DNA of 64,000 bases, from NCBI GenBank assembly GCA_964244065.1, contig CAXTHH010000003.1, positions 186,001 to 250,000 of the forward strand, in the 5' to 3' direction. The notes under the pieces were generated by a model. That model saw nothing but the letters and a program-made list of their open reading frames with translations. It made no database searches and was not told the origin of the DNA. Shown piece by piece: positions 1 to 8,414 of this stretch (the first letter of the stretch is position 1; every line of letters starts with the position of its first letter). The stretch comes from JASLDZ01 sp964244065. Lineage in GTDB: Bacteria; Pseudomonadota; Alphaproteobacteria; Caulobacterales; Caulobacteraceae. The position numbers and the translations under genes were made by a program.

Positions 1-52
1 CCCCCACCCACCAGCCTTCGGCTGGTCCCCCCTCCCCACAAGGGGGAGGGAG
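1..52. repeat. Copy of a dispersed palindromic repeat (family R1)
   Basis: This segment contains a small hairpin (CCAGCCTTCGGCTGG) followed by a pyrimidine tract and a second hairpin around CCCCACAAGGGGG. Nearly the same segment recurs in reverse orientation at 59065-59119, and a variant recurs in direct orientation at 59184-59237. It is cut by the left edge of the window. It is intergenic in all three places. The function is unknown; it could be a REP-like element. Confidence 0.75.
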
Positions 53-68
53 AGCTACACCGTAAGCC

Positions 69-2318
69 ATGCTCCGCCACGCCCTCGCCGCCGGCCTCCT
101 CATGACCGCGCTAGCCGCCGCCCCGGCCCTCGCCGAGAAGCTCACGCCCGAGCGGGCGTTCGCCGACCCGGACCTGAACGGCCCGACGGCGCGCGGCGTG
201 CAGATCAGCCCCGACGGCAAGCTGGTCACCTTCCTGCGCGCCAAGCCGGAGGACCAGACGGTGCAGGACCTGTGGGCCGTGGCGGTGGCGGGCGGCGAGC
301 CCCGGCGGCTGATCGACGCGTCCTCGCTGGAGCCCAAGGGCCAGGAGCTCTCCGAAGCGGAAAAGGCGCGGCGCGAGCGCCAGCGCATCTCCTCGCGCGG
401 CGTGGTCGAGTACCGGTGGGACGAGGCGGGCCGCCGCATCCTCGTGCCCGCGGGCGGCGACCTGTTCCTGGCCGACGCGGCCACCGGCGCCGTCACCCAG
501 CTGACCCGCACGCCGGGCGGCGAGACCGACGGACGCTTCAGCCCCAAGGGCCGCTGGGTCAGCTACGTCCGCGACCAGAACCTCTACGTGAACGAGCCGG
601 GCGGCGGAGGCGAGCGGGCGCTGACGACCGACGGCAAGGGCCTGATCTCCTTCGGCCTGGCCGAGTTCGTGGCGCAGGAGGAGATGGCGCGCTTCACCGG
701 CTACTGGTGGAGCCCCGACGACGCCCGCATCGCCTACACCCGCGTGGACGAGACGGGCGTGGACCTGATCCCCCGCCTGGACATCACCGCCGAGGGCTCC
801 ACCACCGTGGCGCAGCGCTATCCGCGCGCCGGGCGGCCCAACGCCGTGGTGGAGCTGTACGTCGCCGCGCTCGCGGGCGGCGCGCCGGTGAAGGTGGACC
901 TGGGGGCGGACAAGGACGTCTACCTCGCCCGGGTGAACTGGTCCGACGACGGCCGCACCCTCTACGTCCAGCGCCAGACGCGCGACCAGAAGACGCTGGA
1001 CGTGCTGATGGTCGATCCCGCGACGGGCGCGTCGCGCGTGATCCTGACCGAACACCAGGAGCCCTGGGTCGACCTGAACGACAACATGACGCCCCTGAAG
1101 GACGGGACCTTCCTGTGGGGCAGCCAGCGCACCGGCTTCAACCACATCTACCTGTACTCGCGCGACGGGAAGCTGGTCCGCCAGGTCACCAGCGGGAACT
1201 GGCCGGTGCAGGGCGCGGCCGCGGGCGCGGGCCTGCAGGCGCCGGGCGTGGCCTACGTCGATCAGTCGAGGAAGCTGCTGTACTTCATCTCGAACAAGGA
1301 CACGCCGCTCGAGAAGCAGCTTTACGTGCAGAGCTACGCCAAGCCGGACGCTCCGCGGCGAATCACGGCCGCGGGCGGCAGCTGGTCGGTGGCGGTGGCC
1401 AAGGACGGCCGCAGCTTCATCGGCGGCTACTCCGACCCGAAGACCCCTCCGCAGACGGCCCTGTACGGCATCACGGGCGAGCGTCTGCGCTGGATCGAGG
1501 AGAACAGGCTCGCGCCGGGGCACCCGTACTTCCCGTACCTCGACAACCACGTCACGCCGGAGTTCGGCACGCTCAAGGCGGCGGACGGCAGCGAGCTCTA
1601 CTACACGCTGTCGAAGCCCAAGGACTTCGATCCACGTAGGACGTACCCGGCCATCGTGCGCGTCTACGGCGGCCCGCACGCCGAGGACGTCCGCCGCACT
1701 TGGCGCGACAAGGCCGAGCAGCTCTACCTGGGCGAGGGCTTCGTGCTGTTCCAGATCGCCAACCGGGGCGGCGGCGGGCGGGGGCTCAGGTTCGCCGGCG
1801 CGCTGGCGGGCAAGCTCGGCTCGGTGGAGGTCGAGGACCAGCTCGCCGGGCTGAAGTGGTTGAAGTCGCAGCCGTACATCGACCCGGCGCGCGTGGGCGT
1901 GCAGGGCTGGAGCTACGGCGGCTTCATGACGCTGCGCCTGCTCACCGAATCCGGCGCGGGCTTCCGCGCGGGCGCGGCGGGCGCCCCGCCTGCCGACTGG
2001 CGGCTCTACGACACCCACTACACCGAGCAGTTCATGGGCCGCCCGCAGGACCACGACGCCGCCTACACCGCCGCCGCCATCCTGCCCCGCCTCAAGGACC
2101 TGCAGGGCCGGCTGCTGCTGATGCAAGGCATGGCGGACGACAACGTGATCTTCGCCAACTCCACCGCCGTGATGAACCGGCTGCAGGAGCTGTCCACGCC
2201 CTTCGACCTGATGCTCTACCCCGGCCAGCGCCACGGCGTCCGCACCCCGCCCCGGGAGCTGCACCTGTTCCGCACGCAACTGGCCTTCTTCAAGCGCGAG
2301 CTGGGCGCGCCGCGGTAG
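69..2318 (+). CDS. S9 family peptidase, DPP4-like dipeptidyl aminopeptidase
   Basis: This is a secreted serine peptidase of 749 aa, expected to remove Xaa-Pro or Xaa-Ala dipeptides from peptides in the periplasm. Residues 1-22 form a signal peptide ending in ALA. A beta-propeller domain follows (about 30-490), carrying the double-Glu motif (VAQEEMARFTGYWWSPD) that in DPP4 enzymes binds the substrate amino terminus. The C-terminal alpha/beta-hydrolase domain has the nucleophile Ser615 in GWSYGG, Asp690 in MADDNV and His722 in GQRHGV. The Asp-His spacing of 32 residues equals that of mammalian DPP4. Length matches the bacterial DPP4 family. The gene appears monocistronic. Confidence 0.95.
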   Translation: MLRHALAAGLLMTALAAAPALAEKLTPERAFADPDLNGPTARGVQISPDGKLVTFLRAKPEDQTVQDLWAVAVAGGEPRRLIDASSLEPKGQELSEAEKARRERQRISSRGVVEYRWDEAGRRILVPAGGDLFLADAATGAVTQLTRTPGGETDGRFSPKGRWVSYVRDQNLYVNEPGGGGERALTTDGKGLISFGLAEFVAQEEMARFTGYWWSPDDARIAYTRVDETGVDLIPRLDITAEGSTTVAQRYPRAGRPNAVVELYVAALAGGAPVKVDLGADKDVYLARVNWSDDGRTLYVQRQTRDQKTLDVLMVDPATGASRVILTEHQEPWVDLNDNMTPLKDGTFLWGSQRTGFNHIYLYSRDGKLVRQVTSGNWPVQGAAAGAGLQAPGVAYVDQSRKLLYFISNKDTPLEKQLYVQSYAKPDAPRRITAAGGSWSVAVAKDGRSFIGGYSDPKTPPQTALYGITGERLRWIEENRLAPGHPYFPYLDNHVTPEFGTLKAADGSELYYTLSKPKDFDPRRTYPAIVRVYGGPHAEDVRRTWRDKAEQLYLGEGFVLFQIANRGGGGRGLRFAGALAGKLGSVEVEDQLAGLKWLKSQPYIDPARVGVQGWSYGGFMTLRLLTESGAGFRAGAAGAPPADWRLYDTHYTEQFMGRPQDHDAAYTAAAILPRLKDLQGRLLLMQGMADDNVIFANSTAVMNRLQELSTPFDLMLYPGQRHGVRTPPRELHLFRTQLAFFKRELGAPR

Positions 2319-2355
2319 CGTTTCGCCAGCCCGCGCCGAGTGGTAAGGTGAGCGG

Positions 2356-2634
2356 ATGGACGATGTGGCCGAACTCACCGTCTTGGTCCACGTGACGGAT
2401 CGCCCTGACGGCGGCATGCGCGTGCTCAGCGACGACGTGAAGGGTGTGTTCCTCGGCGGGTCCGATCGGCAGCGGATCTGGAGCATCGTCGGCCCCTCCG
2501 TCGCCGCGCTGCTCCGTTCCAACCACGGTCTGGACGTAATCCGTGTCTCGGGGCCGATGACGGCGCCCGACGGACCCGGCGATGTGCGCCTGACTGTGGA
2601 TTACCGGGTCGAGACGCGCCGAACCGCCGCCTGA
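2356..2634 (+). CDS. Small HicB/DUF1902-like protein, possible antitoxin
   Basis: This 92 aa protein is not firmly recognised. The segment GGMRVLSDDVKGVFLGGSD followed by a helical stretch and RSNHGL resembles the HicB/DUF1902 pattern (a strand with SDD, G-L, then a helix ending in N-G). It lacks an obvious DNA-binding tail. The next gene starts three bases after its stop codon, and the pair is antitoxin-first as in many HicBA systems. The ATG at 2356 gives a compact ORF with no in-frame alternative nearby. The assignment rests on pattern only; a plain hypothetical protein remains possible. Confidence 0.55.
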   Translation: MDDVAELTVLVHVTDRPDGGMRVLSDDVKGVFLGGSDRQRIWSIVGPSVAALLRSNHGLDVIRVSGPMTAPDGPGDVRLTVDYRVETRRTAA

Positions 2635-2637
2635 CCG

Positions 2638-2847
2638 GTGTTCCTCACGCTGCCCTTGGATGAGGCGCGCGTGCGTCTTCACGCGCTCGGCCTCCGCCTC
2701 CTGCGAACCGAATACGAGGGCACGACCGAGGTCTGGCTGACCCCGAACGGCGAGGAGCTGTACCTCCTGCCAGAACTGGACGGCACGGGCGCCTACGAGG
2801 AGGAGACGATCAAGGCGATTGAGGCGGCCCTCGGAAGCTCCGCCTAG
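2638..2847 (+). CDS. Small HicA-like protein, possible toxin partner
   Basis: This 69 aa protein starts with GTG three bases after the preceding stop, so the two genes are probably co-translated. The sequence ALGLRLLRTEYEGTTEVWL with a following PNGEELYLLPEL suggests a compact alpha-beta-beta-beta-alpha fold like HicA. HicA's usual catalytic His is not visible, so activity is uncertain. Its TAG stop shares the palindrome CTAG (2844-2847) with the stop codon of the convergent methionine sulfoxide reductase gene. The toxin identity is an inference from size, order and pattern. Confidence 0.5.
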   Translation: MFLTLPLDEARVRLHALGLRLLRTEYEGTTEVWLTPNGEELYLLPELDGTGAYEEETIKAIEAALGSSA

Positions 2848-3356
2848 GCGGAGGCGAACATGCGCGCCACGATCGCCTCCAGACCCGCGCGATCCTCCCC
2901 GTCGAAGGCGGCGGGTTCGGTCGAGTCCACGTCCAGCACCGCGATCAGCGCGCCCGTCGGGTCGCGCACCGGCACGACGATCTCGCTCCTCGAACGACTG
3001 TCGCAGGCGATGTGGCCGGGAAAGGCGGCCACGTCGTCCACCAGCACGGTCTCGCCGCGAGCGGCGGCGACGCCGCAGACGCCGCGGCCGAAGGCGATGC
3101 GCAGGCAGCCCAGCGTTCCCTGGTAGGGGCCGACCACCAGTTCGTCGCGCGTGAGCGGGTCCACCACGTAAAAGCCGGTCCAGAAGAACCGGTCAGGGAA
3201 GGCGTGGTGCAGCATGGAGCCGACGGTGGCCATGCGCGCGGTGCGGTCGCCCTCGCCCTCCAGCACCGCGGCGATCTCGTCGCCGAGTTCGGCGTAGCGG
3301 GTGCGCTTGTCGGCGGAGAGGCGGGCGGGGTCGAAGCTCTCGGGCATGGCGCGCAT
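2844..3356 (-). CDS. msrC: Free methionine-R-sulfoxide reductase (GAF domain)
   Basis: This 170 aa single GAF-domain enzyme reduces free L-methionine-R-sulfoxide in the cytosol. Family signatures are clear: FWTGFY, VGPYQGTLGCLRI, GRGVCG and HIACDSRSRSEIVVP. The three cysteines in GCLRI, GVCG and ACDS correspond to the catalytic and resolving cysteines of the E. coli fRMsr. Length matches the family. It is convergent with the small gene pair to its left and overlaps the last stop codon by four bases. Confidence 0.93.
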   Translation of the reverse strand: MRAMPESFDPARLSADKRTRYAELGDEIAAVLEGEGDRTARMATVGSMLHHAFPDRFFWTGFYVVDPLTRDELVVGPYQGTLGCLRIAFGRGVCGVAAARGETVLVDDVAAFPGHIACDSRSRSEIVVPVRDPTGALIAVLDVDSTEPAAFDGEDRAGLEAIVARMFASA

Positions 3357-3378
3357 CTAGGCGGCCGGACGGCCCGCG

Positions 3379-3714
3379 TCAGCCCTGCGCGCGCGGCAGG
3401 AGGGCGTCGAGCATTGCGGCCGGCTCGGCCCCCGCCTCCACCACCAGCAGGCGCCCGGCGGCCAGGCCGGCGGGCGAGGCGAGCACCTGGCGGCGCCTGG
3501 GGCACAGGCCCAGGCAGGCGGTCTCCGCCACGCGCACCTTGCGGCCCCAGGCGCCCGTCTTCAGGGCGCGCTTGAGCGCTTTCCTGACCGGCTCGCGACC
3601 GCGTCGCCCGAAGCCGCCGTCCAGCTTGCGGCTGCACTTGCCGCAGGCCAGCACCACGGCGCGGAACGGGGCGCGGGCCGAGCGGGCGGGCGTGGCGGCG
3701 GGCGGGTCGGCCAT
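3379..3714 (-). CDS. Ferredoxin-like, Cys-rich (2Fe-2S-type) small protein
   Basis: This 111 aa protein carries CGKCS near the N-terminus and CLGLCPRR about 45 residues later. That four-cysteine arrangement is seen in thioredoxin-like [2Fe-2S] ferredoxins and DUF1636-type proteins, so an iron-sulfur role is likely. The ATG at 3714 is preferred, because the longer reading frame upstream is Arg/Pro-rich and would run into the divergent P450 gene. Neither a redox partner nor a dedicated function can be read from the sequence. It diverges from the CYP153 gene with 95 bp between the starts. Confidence 0.75.
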   Translation of the reverse strand: MADPPAATPARSARAPFRAVVLACGKCSRKLDGGFGRRGREPVRKALKRALKTGAWGRKVRVAETACLGLCPRRRQVLASPAGLAAGRLLVVEAGAEPAAMLDALLPRAQG

Positions 3715-3809
3715 GCGGCGGCACATAGGCGCCCCGCGCGGGCGGCGCTTGCCTTTCGCAGCGGAAGGGGGCGCACTCTGCACCAGGCACAGACGCTGGA
3801 GACGCATCC

Positions 3810-5111
3810 ATGGCCGACGACGCAAGCTCCTGGCTCGGCTCCACGCCCAACCTGTCGCCCCCCGACGCCACGGCCGAGGAGGTCAGGGCGCGCACCTGGG
3901 CCATGCCCATCGCCGACCTTCAGGCCGCCGACCCCTACGCCTTCCGCGCCGGCGCCGAGCTGGAGATCTTCAGGCGCCTGCGCCGGGAGGACCCGGTGCA
4001 CCGGCAGGAGCACCACGAGTTCGGCCCCTACTGGAGCGTCACCCGCTACGACGACATCATGGCGGTGGACACCGACCACACGAGCTTCTCGTCCGAGCCC
4101 ACGATCACCATCGTGGACCCGCGCGAGGACTTCCACATGCCGATGTTCATCGCCATGGACCCGCCCAAGCACGACGCCCAGCGCAAGACGGTGCAGCCCA
4201 TCGTGGCCGGCCCCAACCTCGCCGCGCTGGAGCCGCTGATCCGCGAGCGAGCCGCCGCCATCCTCGACTCGCTGCCGATGGGCGAGGAGATCGACTGGGT
4301 GGACAAGGTGTCCATCGAGCTCACCGCCATGACGCTGGCCACCCTGTTCGGCATCCCGCAGGAGGACCGGCGCAAGCTCACCTACTGGTCGGACATCGCC
4401 GTGGCGGGCCCGGAGACCGGGCTGTACCAGGATCCGGACAATTGGCAGGCCGAGCGCCAGGGCATCCTGATGGGCTGCGTCGGCTACTTCCTGCAGGAGT
4501 GGGAGAAGCGGCTGGAGGCCGGGCCCCAGGGCGACCTGATCTCCCTGCTGGCGCACGGCGAGTCCACCAGGGATATGGACCGGATGGAGTACCTCGGGAA
4601 CCTGCTGCTCCTCATCGTGGGCGGCAACGACACGACGCGGAACACCATCACGGGCTCGATCCTGGCCCTGAACCAGAACCCCGACCAATACGCCAAGCTG
4701 AAGTCGGACCCCCTGCTGATCCCCGGCATGGTCAGCGAGACGATCCGCTGGCAGACGCCGCTGGCCCACATGCGCCGCAACGCCACCCGCGACGTCCAGC
4801 TCGGCGGCAAGACCATCCGCAAGGGCGACAAGGTGATCATGTGGTACGTCTCGGGCAACCGGGACGAGGCCAAGATCGAGGACCCGGACCGCTACTGGAT
4901 CGAGCGGCCGGACGTGCGCCGCCACCTGTCCTTCGGCTTCGGCATCCACCGCTGCGTCGGCAACCGCCTGGCCGAGCTGCAGCTGAAGGTGATCTGGGAG
5001 GAAATCCTGAAGCGCTTCAGCCACGTGGAGGTCACGGGCGAGCCCAGCCGCACCCTCTCGTCCTTCGTGCGCGGCTACACCCGCATGCCGGTGCGCCTGC
5101 ACGCCCACTGA
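3810..5111 (+). CDS. Cytochrome P450, CYP153-like alkane/fatty-acid omega-hydroxylase
   Basis: This 433 aa soluble P450 has an I-helix oxygen-activation motif (GGNDTT), an ExxR motif in SETIRW, and a heme-binding loop FGFGIHRCVGNRLAE with the axial ligand Cys382. The phrases MDPPKHDAQR, WQTPLAHMRRNA and MWYVSGNRDE are characteristic of the CYP153 family, which hydroxylates terminal carbons of medium-chain alkanes, alcohols and fatty acids. CYP153 genes often sit beside a plant-type ferredoxin and reductase. Here only a thioredoxin-like iron-sulfur protein is divergently adjacent, so electron donors may be encoded elsewhere. Confidence 0.93.
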   Translation: MADDASSWLGSTPNLSPPDATAEEVRARTWAMPIADLQAADPYAFRAGAELEIFRRLRREDPVHRQEHHEFGPYWSVTRYDDIMAVDTDHTSFSSEPTITIVDPREDFHMPMFIAMDPPKHDAQRKTVQPIVAGPNLAALEPLIRERAAAILDSLPMGEEIDWVDKVSIELTAMTLATLFGIPQEDRRKLTYWSDIAVAGPETGLYQDPDNWQAERQGILMGCVGYFLQEWEKRLEAGPQGDLISLLAHGESTRDMDRMEYLGNLLLLIVGGNDTTRNTITGSILALNQNPDQYAKLKSDPLLIPGMVSETIRWQTPLAHMRRNATRDVQLGGKTIRKGDKVIMWYVSGNRDEAKIEDPDRYWIERPDVRRHLSFGFGIHRCVGNRLAELQLKVIWEEILKRFSHVEVTGEPSRTLSSFVRGYTRMPVRLHAH

Positions 5112-5126
5112 GCGCGCGGCGAGACC

Positions 5127-5498
5127 TCAGCGCGGGCGGCGACGCGGACCGCCGCGGCGCAGCTCGTCGGCCTCGGCGGCCGACAGCGGCGTGATGCTCT
5201 GCGCGATCAGGCCGGCGCGGCCGGACGCGGAGACCACCTGCAGGTTCAGCTCCAGCGGCGAGCACACGATGGGCGAGTTGCGGACGCGCGTGGCGATCAC
5301 CGCGCCGGGGTCGGTCAGCAGCGCCGAGGGCGTGGTCTCGACCCGATAGGCGCGCAGGCCGTTCGAGATCAGGATGGTGTGGTCGTTGACCGAGAAGTAG
5401 CGGACCGAGGTGGTCCCGCCCAGGCGGACGCAGCCGGCCCCTCCCGTGAGGGGCGGCGATGGCAGCGCGAGGGCGGCGGCGAGGGCGAGAGTGATCAT
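5127..5498 (-). CDS. Small secreted hypothetical protein (DUF6491-like)
   Basis: This 123 aa protein begins with a hydrophobic leader (MITLALAAALALPSPPL) and has two cysteines flanking a beta-rich core (VRYFSVNDHTILISNGLRAYRV, then IVCSPLELNLQV). The layout of a short signal peptide, a paired Cys and a 'D-x-x-I' strand resembles the alphaproteobacterial DUF6491 group. The function is unknown. GGAGA six bases before the ATG supports the start. It ends in an Arg-rich tail. It converges with the P450 gene, 15 bp away. Confidence 0.72.
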   Translation of the reverse strand: MITLALAAALALPSPPLTGGAGCVRLGGTTSVRYFSVNDHTILISNGLRAYRVETTPSALLTDPGAVIATRVRNSPIVCSPLELNLQVVSASGRAGLIAQSITPLSAAEADELRRGGPRRRPR

Positions 5499-5585
5499 GA
5501 GCGTCTCCGGCGATCCGAACGGGCAGGCGCCCGGGTCGGTTCACGCGGACGCGTCGCCCGCCGCGGATTGCGCTACATCGCCGCC

Positions 5586-6758
5586 ATGCCCCCGCACCCC
5601 GCCCTCGCCCGCCCCGAACTCCAGGCGCTGCGCAGCTCGGCCATCCGCGAGGTGGCCAACGCGGCCATGGGCGTGCCCGGCGTGCTGCCCTTCTGGTTCG
5701 GCGAGTCCGACCGCGTCACCCCCGAGTTCATCCGCGAGGCGGCGGTGGAGGCGCTGCGCGAGGGGCGCACCTTCTACACGCACAACCTCGGGCGGGCGGA
5801 CCTGCGCGACGCGCTCTCCGCCTACCTGTCCGGCCTGCACGGACGCCCGATCGGGGCGGAGCGGCTGGCGGTGACGAGCTCCGGCGTGAGCGCGCTCATG
5901 CTGGCGGCGGAGGCGCTCCTCTCCCCCGGCGACCGGGTGGTGGCGGTCGATCCGGTCTGGCCGAACGTGGCGGAGATCCCGAAGATCATGGGCGCGCGGG
6001 TCACCACCGTCGCCGTGCGGCCGCGCGAGGGACGGTTCACGCTCGACCTGGACCGCCTGCTGGACGCGCTCACCCCCGACACGCGCGCCCTGTTCCTCAA
6101 CTCCCCCAACAACCCCACCGGCTGGACCCTGCCGGCCGACCAACGGGCGGCCGTGCTGGAACGCTGTCGCCGCAACGGCACGTGGCTGATCGCCGACGAC
6201 GTCTACGAGCGGCTGTACTTCGGCCCCGGCGCCTCGGCCCCCTCCTTCCTGCCGCTGGCGGAGCCGGAAGACCGGCTGATCAGCGCCAACAGCTTCTCGA
6301 AGGCGTGGCGCATGACGGGCTGGCGGCTGGGCTGGATGGTGGCGCCGCCCGCGCTGATGGAGCGGCTGGGCGTGCTCCTGGAGTACAACACCTCGTGCGC
6401 GCCGGACTTCGTGCAGTCCGCCGCCCTCGCCGCCCTGCGCGAGGGCGAGCCGCAGGTAGCCGAGCTGCGCGGGGAGCTCGCCGCCGCGCGCGACCACCTC
6501 CTGCCCGCGCTCGCCCGCCTACCGGGCGTGGAGGCGCCGCGGCCGGAGGGAGGCATGTACGCCTTCTTCCGGCTGGAAGGCCGCGGGGACAGTCTGGCCC
6601 TGGCCAAGCGGCTGGTGACCGAGGCCGGGCTAGGCCTCGCGCCCGGCGTCGCCTTCGGCGGCGACGGCGAGGGCTGGCTGCGCTGGTGCTTCGCCGCGCG
6701 CCGCGAGCGCCTGGACGACGGCCTCGCCCGGCTCCAGACGTTCCTGCGCCGCGGCTGA
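5586..6758 (+). CDS. Class I/II PLP-dependent aminotransferase
   Basis: This 390 aa fold-type I enzyme transfers amino groups with pyridoxal phosphate. The Schiff-base lysine is Lys239 in ANSFSKAWRMTGWRLGW. NSPNNPTGW is the usual Asn/Pro-rich motif, ADDVYE holds the PLP-binding Asp, and MYAFFRL and RWCF lie near the C-terminus with the carboxylate-binding Arg. The ATG at 5586 is chosen because homology-like sequence starts at PALARPELQALRSSAI; upstream sequence is non-coding in character. Substrate specificity (aspartate, alanine or aromatic) cannot be fixed from motifs alone. Confidence 0.9.
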   Translation: MPPHPALARPELQALRSSAIREVANAAMGVPGVLPFWFGESDRVTPEFIREAAVEALREGRTFYTHNLGRADLRDALSAYLSGLHGRPIGAERLAVTSSGVSALMLAAEALLSPGDRVVAVDPVWPNVAEIPKIMGARVTTVAVRPREGRFTLDLDRLLDALTPDTRALFLNSPNNPTGWTLPADQRAAVLERCRRNGTWLIADDVYERLYFGPGASAPSFLPLAEPEDRLISANSFSKAWRMTGWRLGWMVAPPALMERLGVLLEYNTSCAPDFVQSAALAALREGEPQVAELRGELAAARDHLLPALARLPGVEAPRPEGGMYAFFRLEGRGDSLALAKRLVTEAGLGLAPGVAFGGDGEGWLRWCFAARRERLDDGLARLQTFLRRG

Positions 6759-6902
6759 CCGCAGCGTAGGCCGCCTCGCGCCCCCGTCCCGCGCAATCGG
6801 CCTTGGCGCTAGGGGCCCCCTTGCGGCAGGATGAAGAGAGTGAACGTGTTCCGGTGAAGCGGGCCCGCCCGCCTCTTTCAACCCGCCAGCCGCGGAACGC
6901 CC

Positions 6903-7691
6903 ATGACCTTGAACGTGCGCCTGAGTGTGGAGTCGGTGTCGCGCACGCACGTCGGCAAGGTGCGCAAGCTCAACGAGGACAGCCTGCTGGACCGCGGCGA
7001 CGCGGGCCTGTGGGCGGTGGCGGACGGCATGGGCGGCCACCAGGCGGGCGACGTGGCCAGCGGCATGATCGTGGACGCGCTGAAGGGCGTGGACGACTTC
7101 AGCTCGGGCTACGCCTTCATGGCCGACGTGCGCGACACCATCCAGCGCGTGAACCGCACGCTCCTGGCCCGCGCCGCCGCCCTCTCGCCGGGGGCGGTGA
7201 TCGGCAGCACCGTGGTGACGCTGCTGATGTACGACAGCCACTACGCCTGCCTGTGGGCGGGGGACAGCCGCATCTACATGCTGCGCGGCGGCCGCTTCGA
7301 GCAGCTGACGCGCGACCACAGCATGATCCAGGAGCTGGTGGACTCGGGCTCCATCAACCGGGCCGAGGCGCGCCACCACAAGCGCTCCAACGTGATCACC
7401 CGGGCGGTGGGCGTCACCGACAGCCTGGCGCTCGACATGGTCCAGGGCGAGATCGAGGCGGGCGACGTGTTCCTGCTGTGCTCGGACGGGCTCACCGGCA
7501 TGCTGGAGGACCGGGAGATCCACCACATCCTGGCCTCGTCGTCGCTGGACGCGGCGGCCGACGCGCTGATCGAGGCGACGCTCGACAGGGGTGCGCGCGA
7601 CAATGTGGCCGTGGTTCTGGTGCGCGCGGGCCGGAGCCCCGACGACACGCTGGATCAGACGCAGACGCTGGGCGCCTGGCCGGCCCGCTGA
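6903..7691 (+). CDS. pppA: PP2C-family Ser/Thr phosphatase of the T6SS switch
   Basis: This 262 aa protein is a metal-dependent PP2C phosphatase. Metal-binding motifs are present in order: RKLNEDS, VADGMGGHQAG, WAGDSRIY, LCSDGLTG and ARDNVAVVLV. In other T6SSs, PppA removes the phosphate that kinase PpkA places on the FHA protein and so shuts secretion off. All three proteins are encoded here. The gene is convergent with tagF and lies at the far end of the T6SS region from ppkA. Confidence 0.92.
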   Translation: MTLNVRLSVESVSRTHVGKVRKLNEDSLLDRGDAGLWAVADGMGGHQAGDVASGMIVDALKGVDDFSSGYAFMADVRDTIQRVNRTLLARAAALSPGAVIGSTVVTLLMYDSHYACLWAGDSRIYMLRGGRFEQLTRDHSMIQELVDSGSINRAEARHHKRSNVITRAVGVTDSLALDMVQGEIEAGDVFLLCSDGLTGMLEDREIHHILASSSLDAAADALIEATLDRGARDNVAVVLVRAGRSPDDTLDQTQTLGAWPAR

Positions 7692-7745
7692 GGCGCCCGT
7701 GACAGCGCCCAGGTCGGCGATCGCCGCCCCTCCCGCCGATTGGCG

Positions 7746-8414
7746 CTAATCGGCCGGCGTGGGCGCAGTCAGGAGGGCGAAGGCCTCGCCGCGGGGCGCA
7801 CCGGGGGTGACCAGCAGGCGGGTGCGATCCCGGTCGTGCCGCCACCACAGGACGCCGCCGGGCGGAACGGGGGCGGCCTGGAGCATCGCCTGCAGCGTCA
7901 CGCCGCGCCCGTCCGGGGCGCGCCGCGCCTCCATCACCAGGCCGAACGGCGTCGAGCGGCCCTTCAGCTCCAGCTCGTCCACGTCGTGCTCGGTCGGAGG
8001 CGCCAGGGCGGCGACCTGCCCGCCCAGCGCCGGCCCGGTGAGGTCGCCCCCCGTCGCTTGACGCAGCAACGCCTCCGCCGAGTCGAACCAGGGCGTGCAG
8101 CCGACGACCACGGCCGGGTCCATCGCCAACGGCGCGAGCAGCAGGCACGGGAAGCGGCGGCCGACGCGGTCGGCGCTGGCGGCGAGGACGCCGGCCACCG
8201 CGCGGGGGCAGAGCGCGCCGGCGGCGGCGGCGAAGCGCCAGGGCGCGGCCACCTCGCCCTCCCCCCAGGGCGCGTCCTCGTCCAGCTCAGCCAGGCCCGC
8301 GCCGATCCAGCCGTCGAGCGCCTCCGCCTCGCCGGGCGGCAGGTGCAGGCGCAGGAAGTCGCCCTGCGACGGGGTCTTGCCGTAGAGCCCGCTCCCCGCG
8401 GGCGCCGACGTCAC
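7746..8414 (-). CDS. tagF: T6SS-associated protein TagF/ImpM
   Basis: This 222 aa protein has the TagF/ImpM opening GLYGKTPSQGDFLRLHLP and later GRRFPCLLLAPLA. TagF is known as a post-translational repressor of T6SS, working through the FHA protein. The start is a GTG whose last two bases overlap the tssM stop (GTGA), so translation is probably coupled to tssM. It is the last gene of the minus-strand T6SS operon. Confidence 0.9.
   Translation of the reverse strand: MTSAPAGSGLYGKTPSQGDFLRLHLPPGEAEALDGWIGAGLAELDEDAPWGEGEVAAPWRFAAAAGALCPRAVAGVLAASADRVGRRFPCLLLAPLAMDPAVVVGCTPWFDSAEALLRQATGGDLTGPALGGQVAALAPPTEHDVDELELKGRSTPFGLVMEARRAPDGRGVTLQAMLQAAPVPPGGVLWWRHDRDRTRLLVTPGAPRGEAFALLTAPTPAD

Noticed and set aside
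111..2522. 803-codon open frame on the minus strand opposite the S9 peptidase
   Set aside because: It is rich in His, Arg, Ala and Gly, shows no motif, and mirrors a well-supported gene. Long antisense frames are expected at this GC content.
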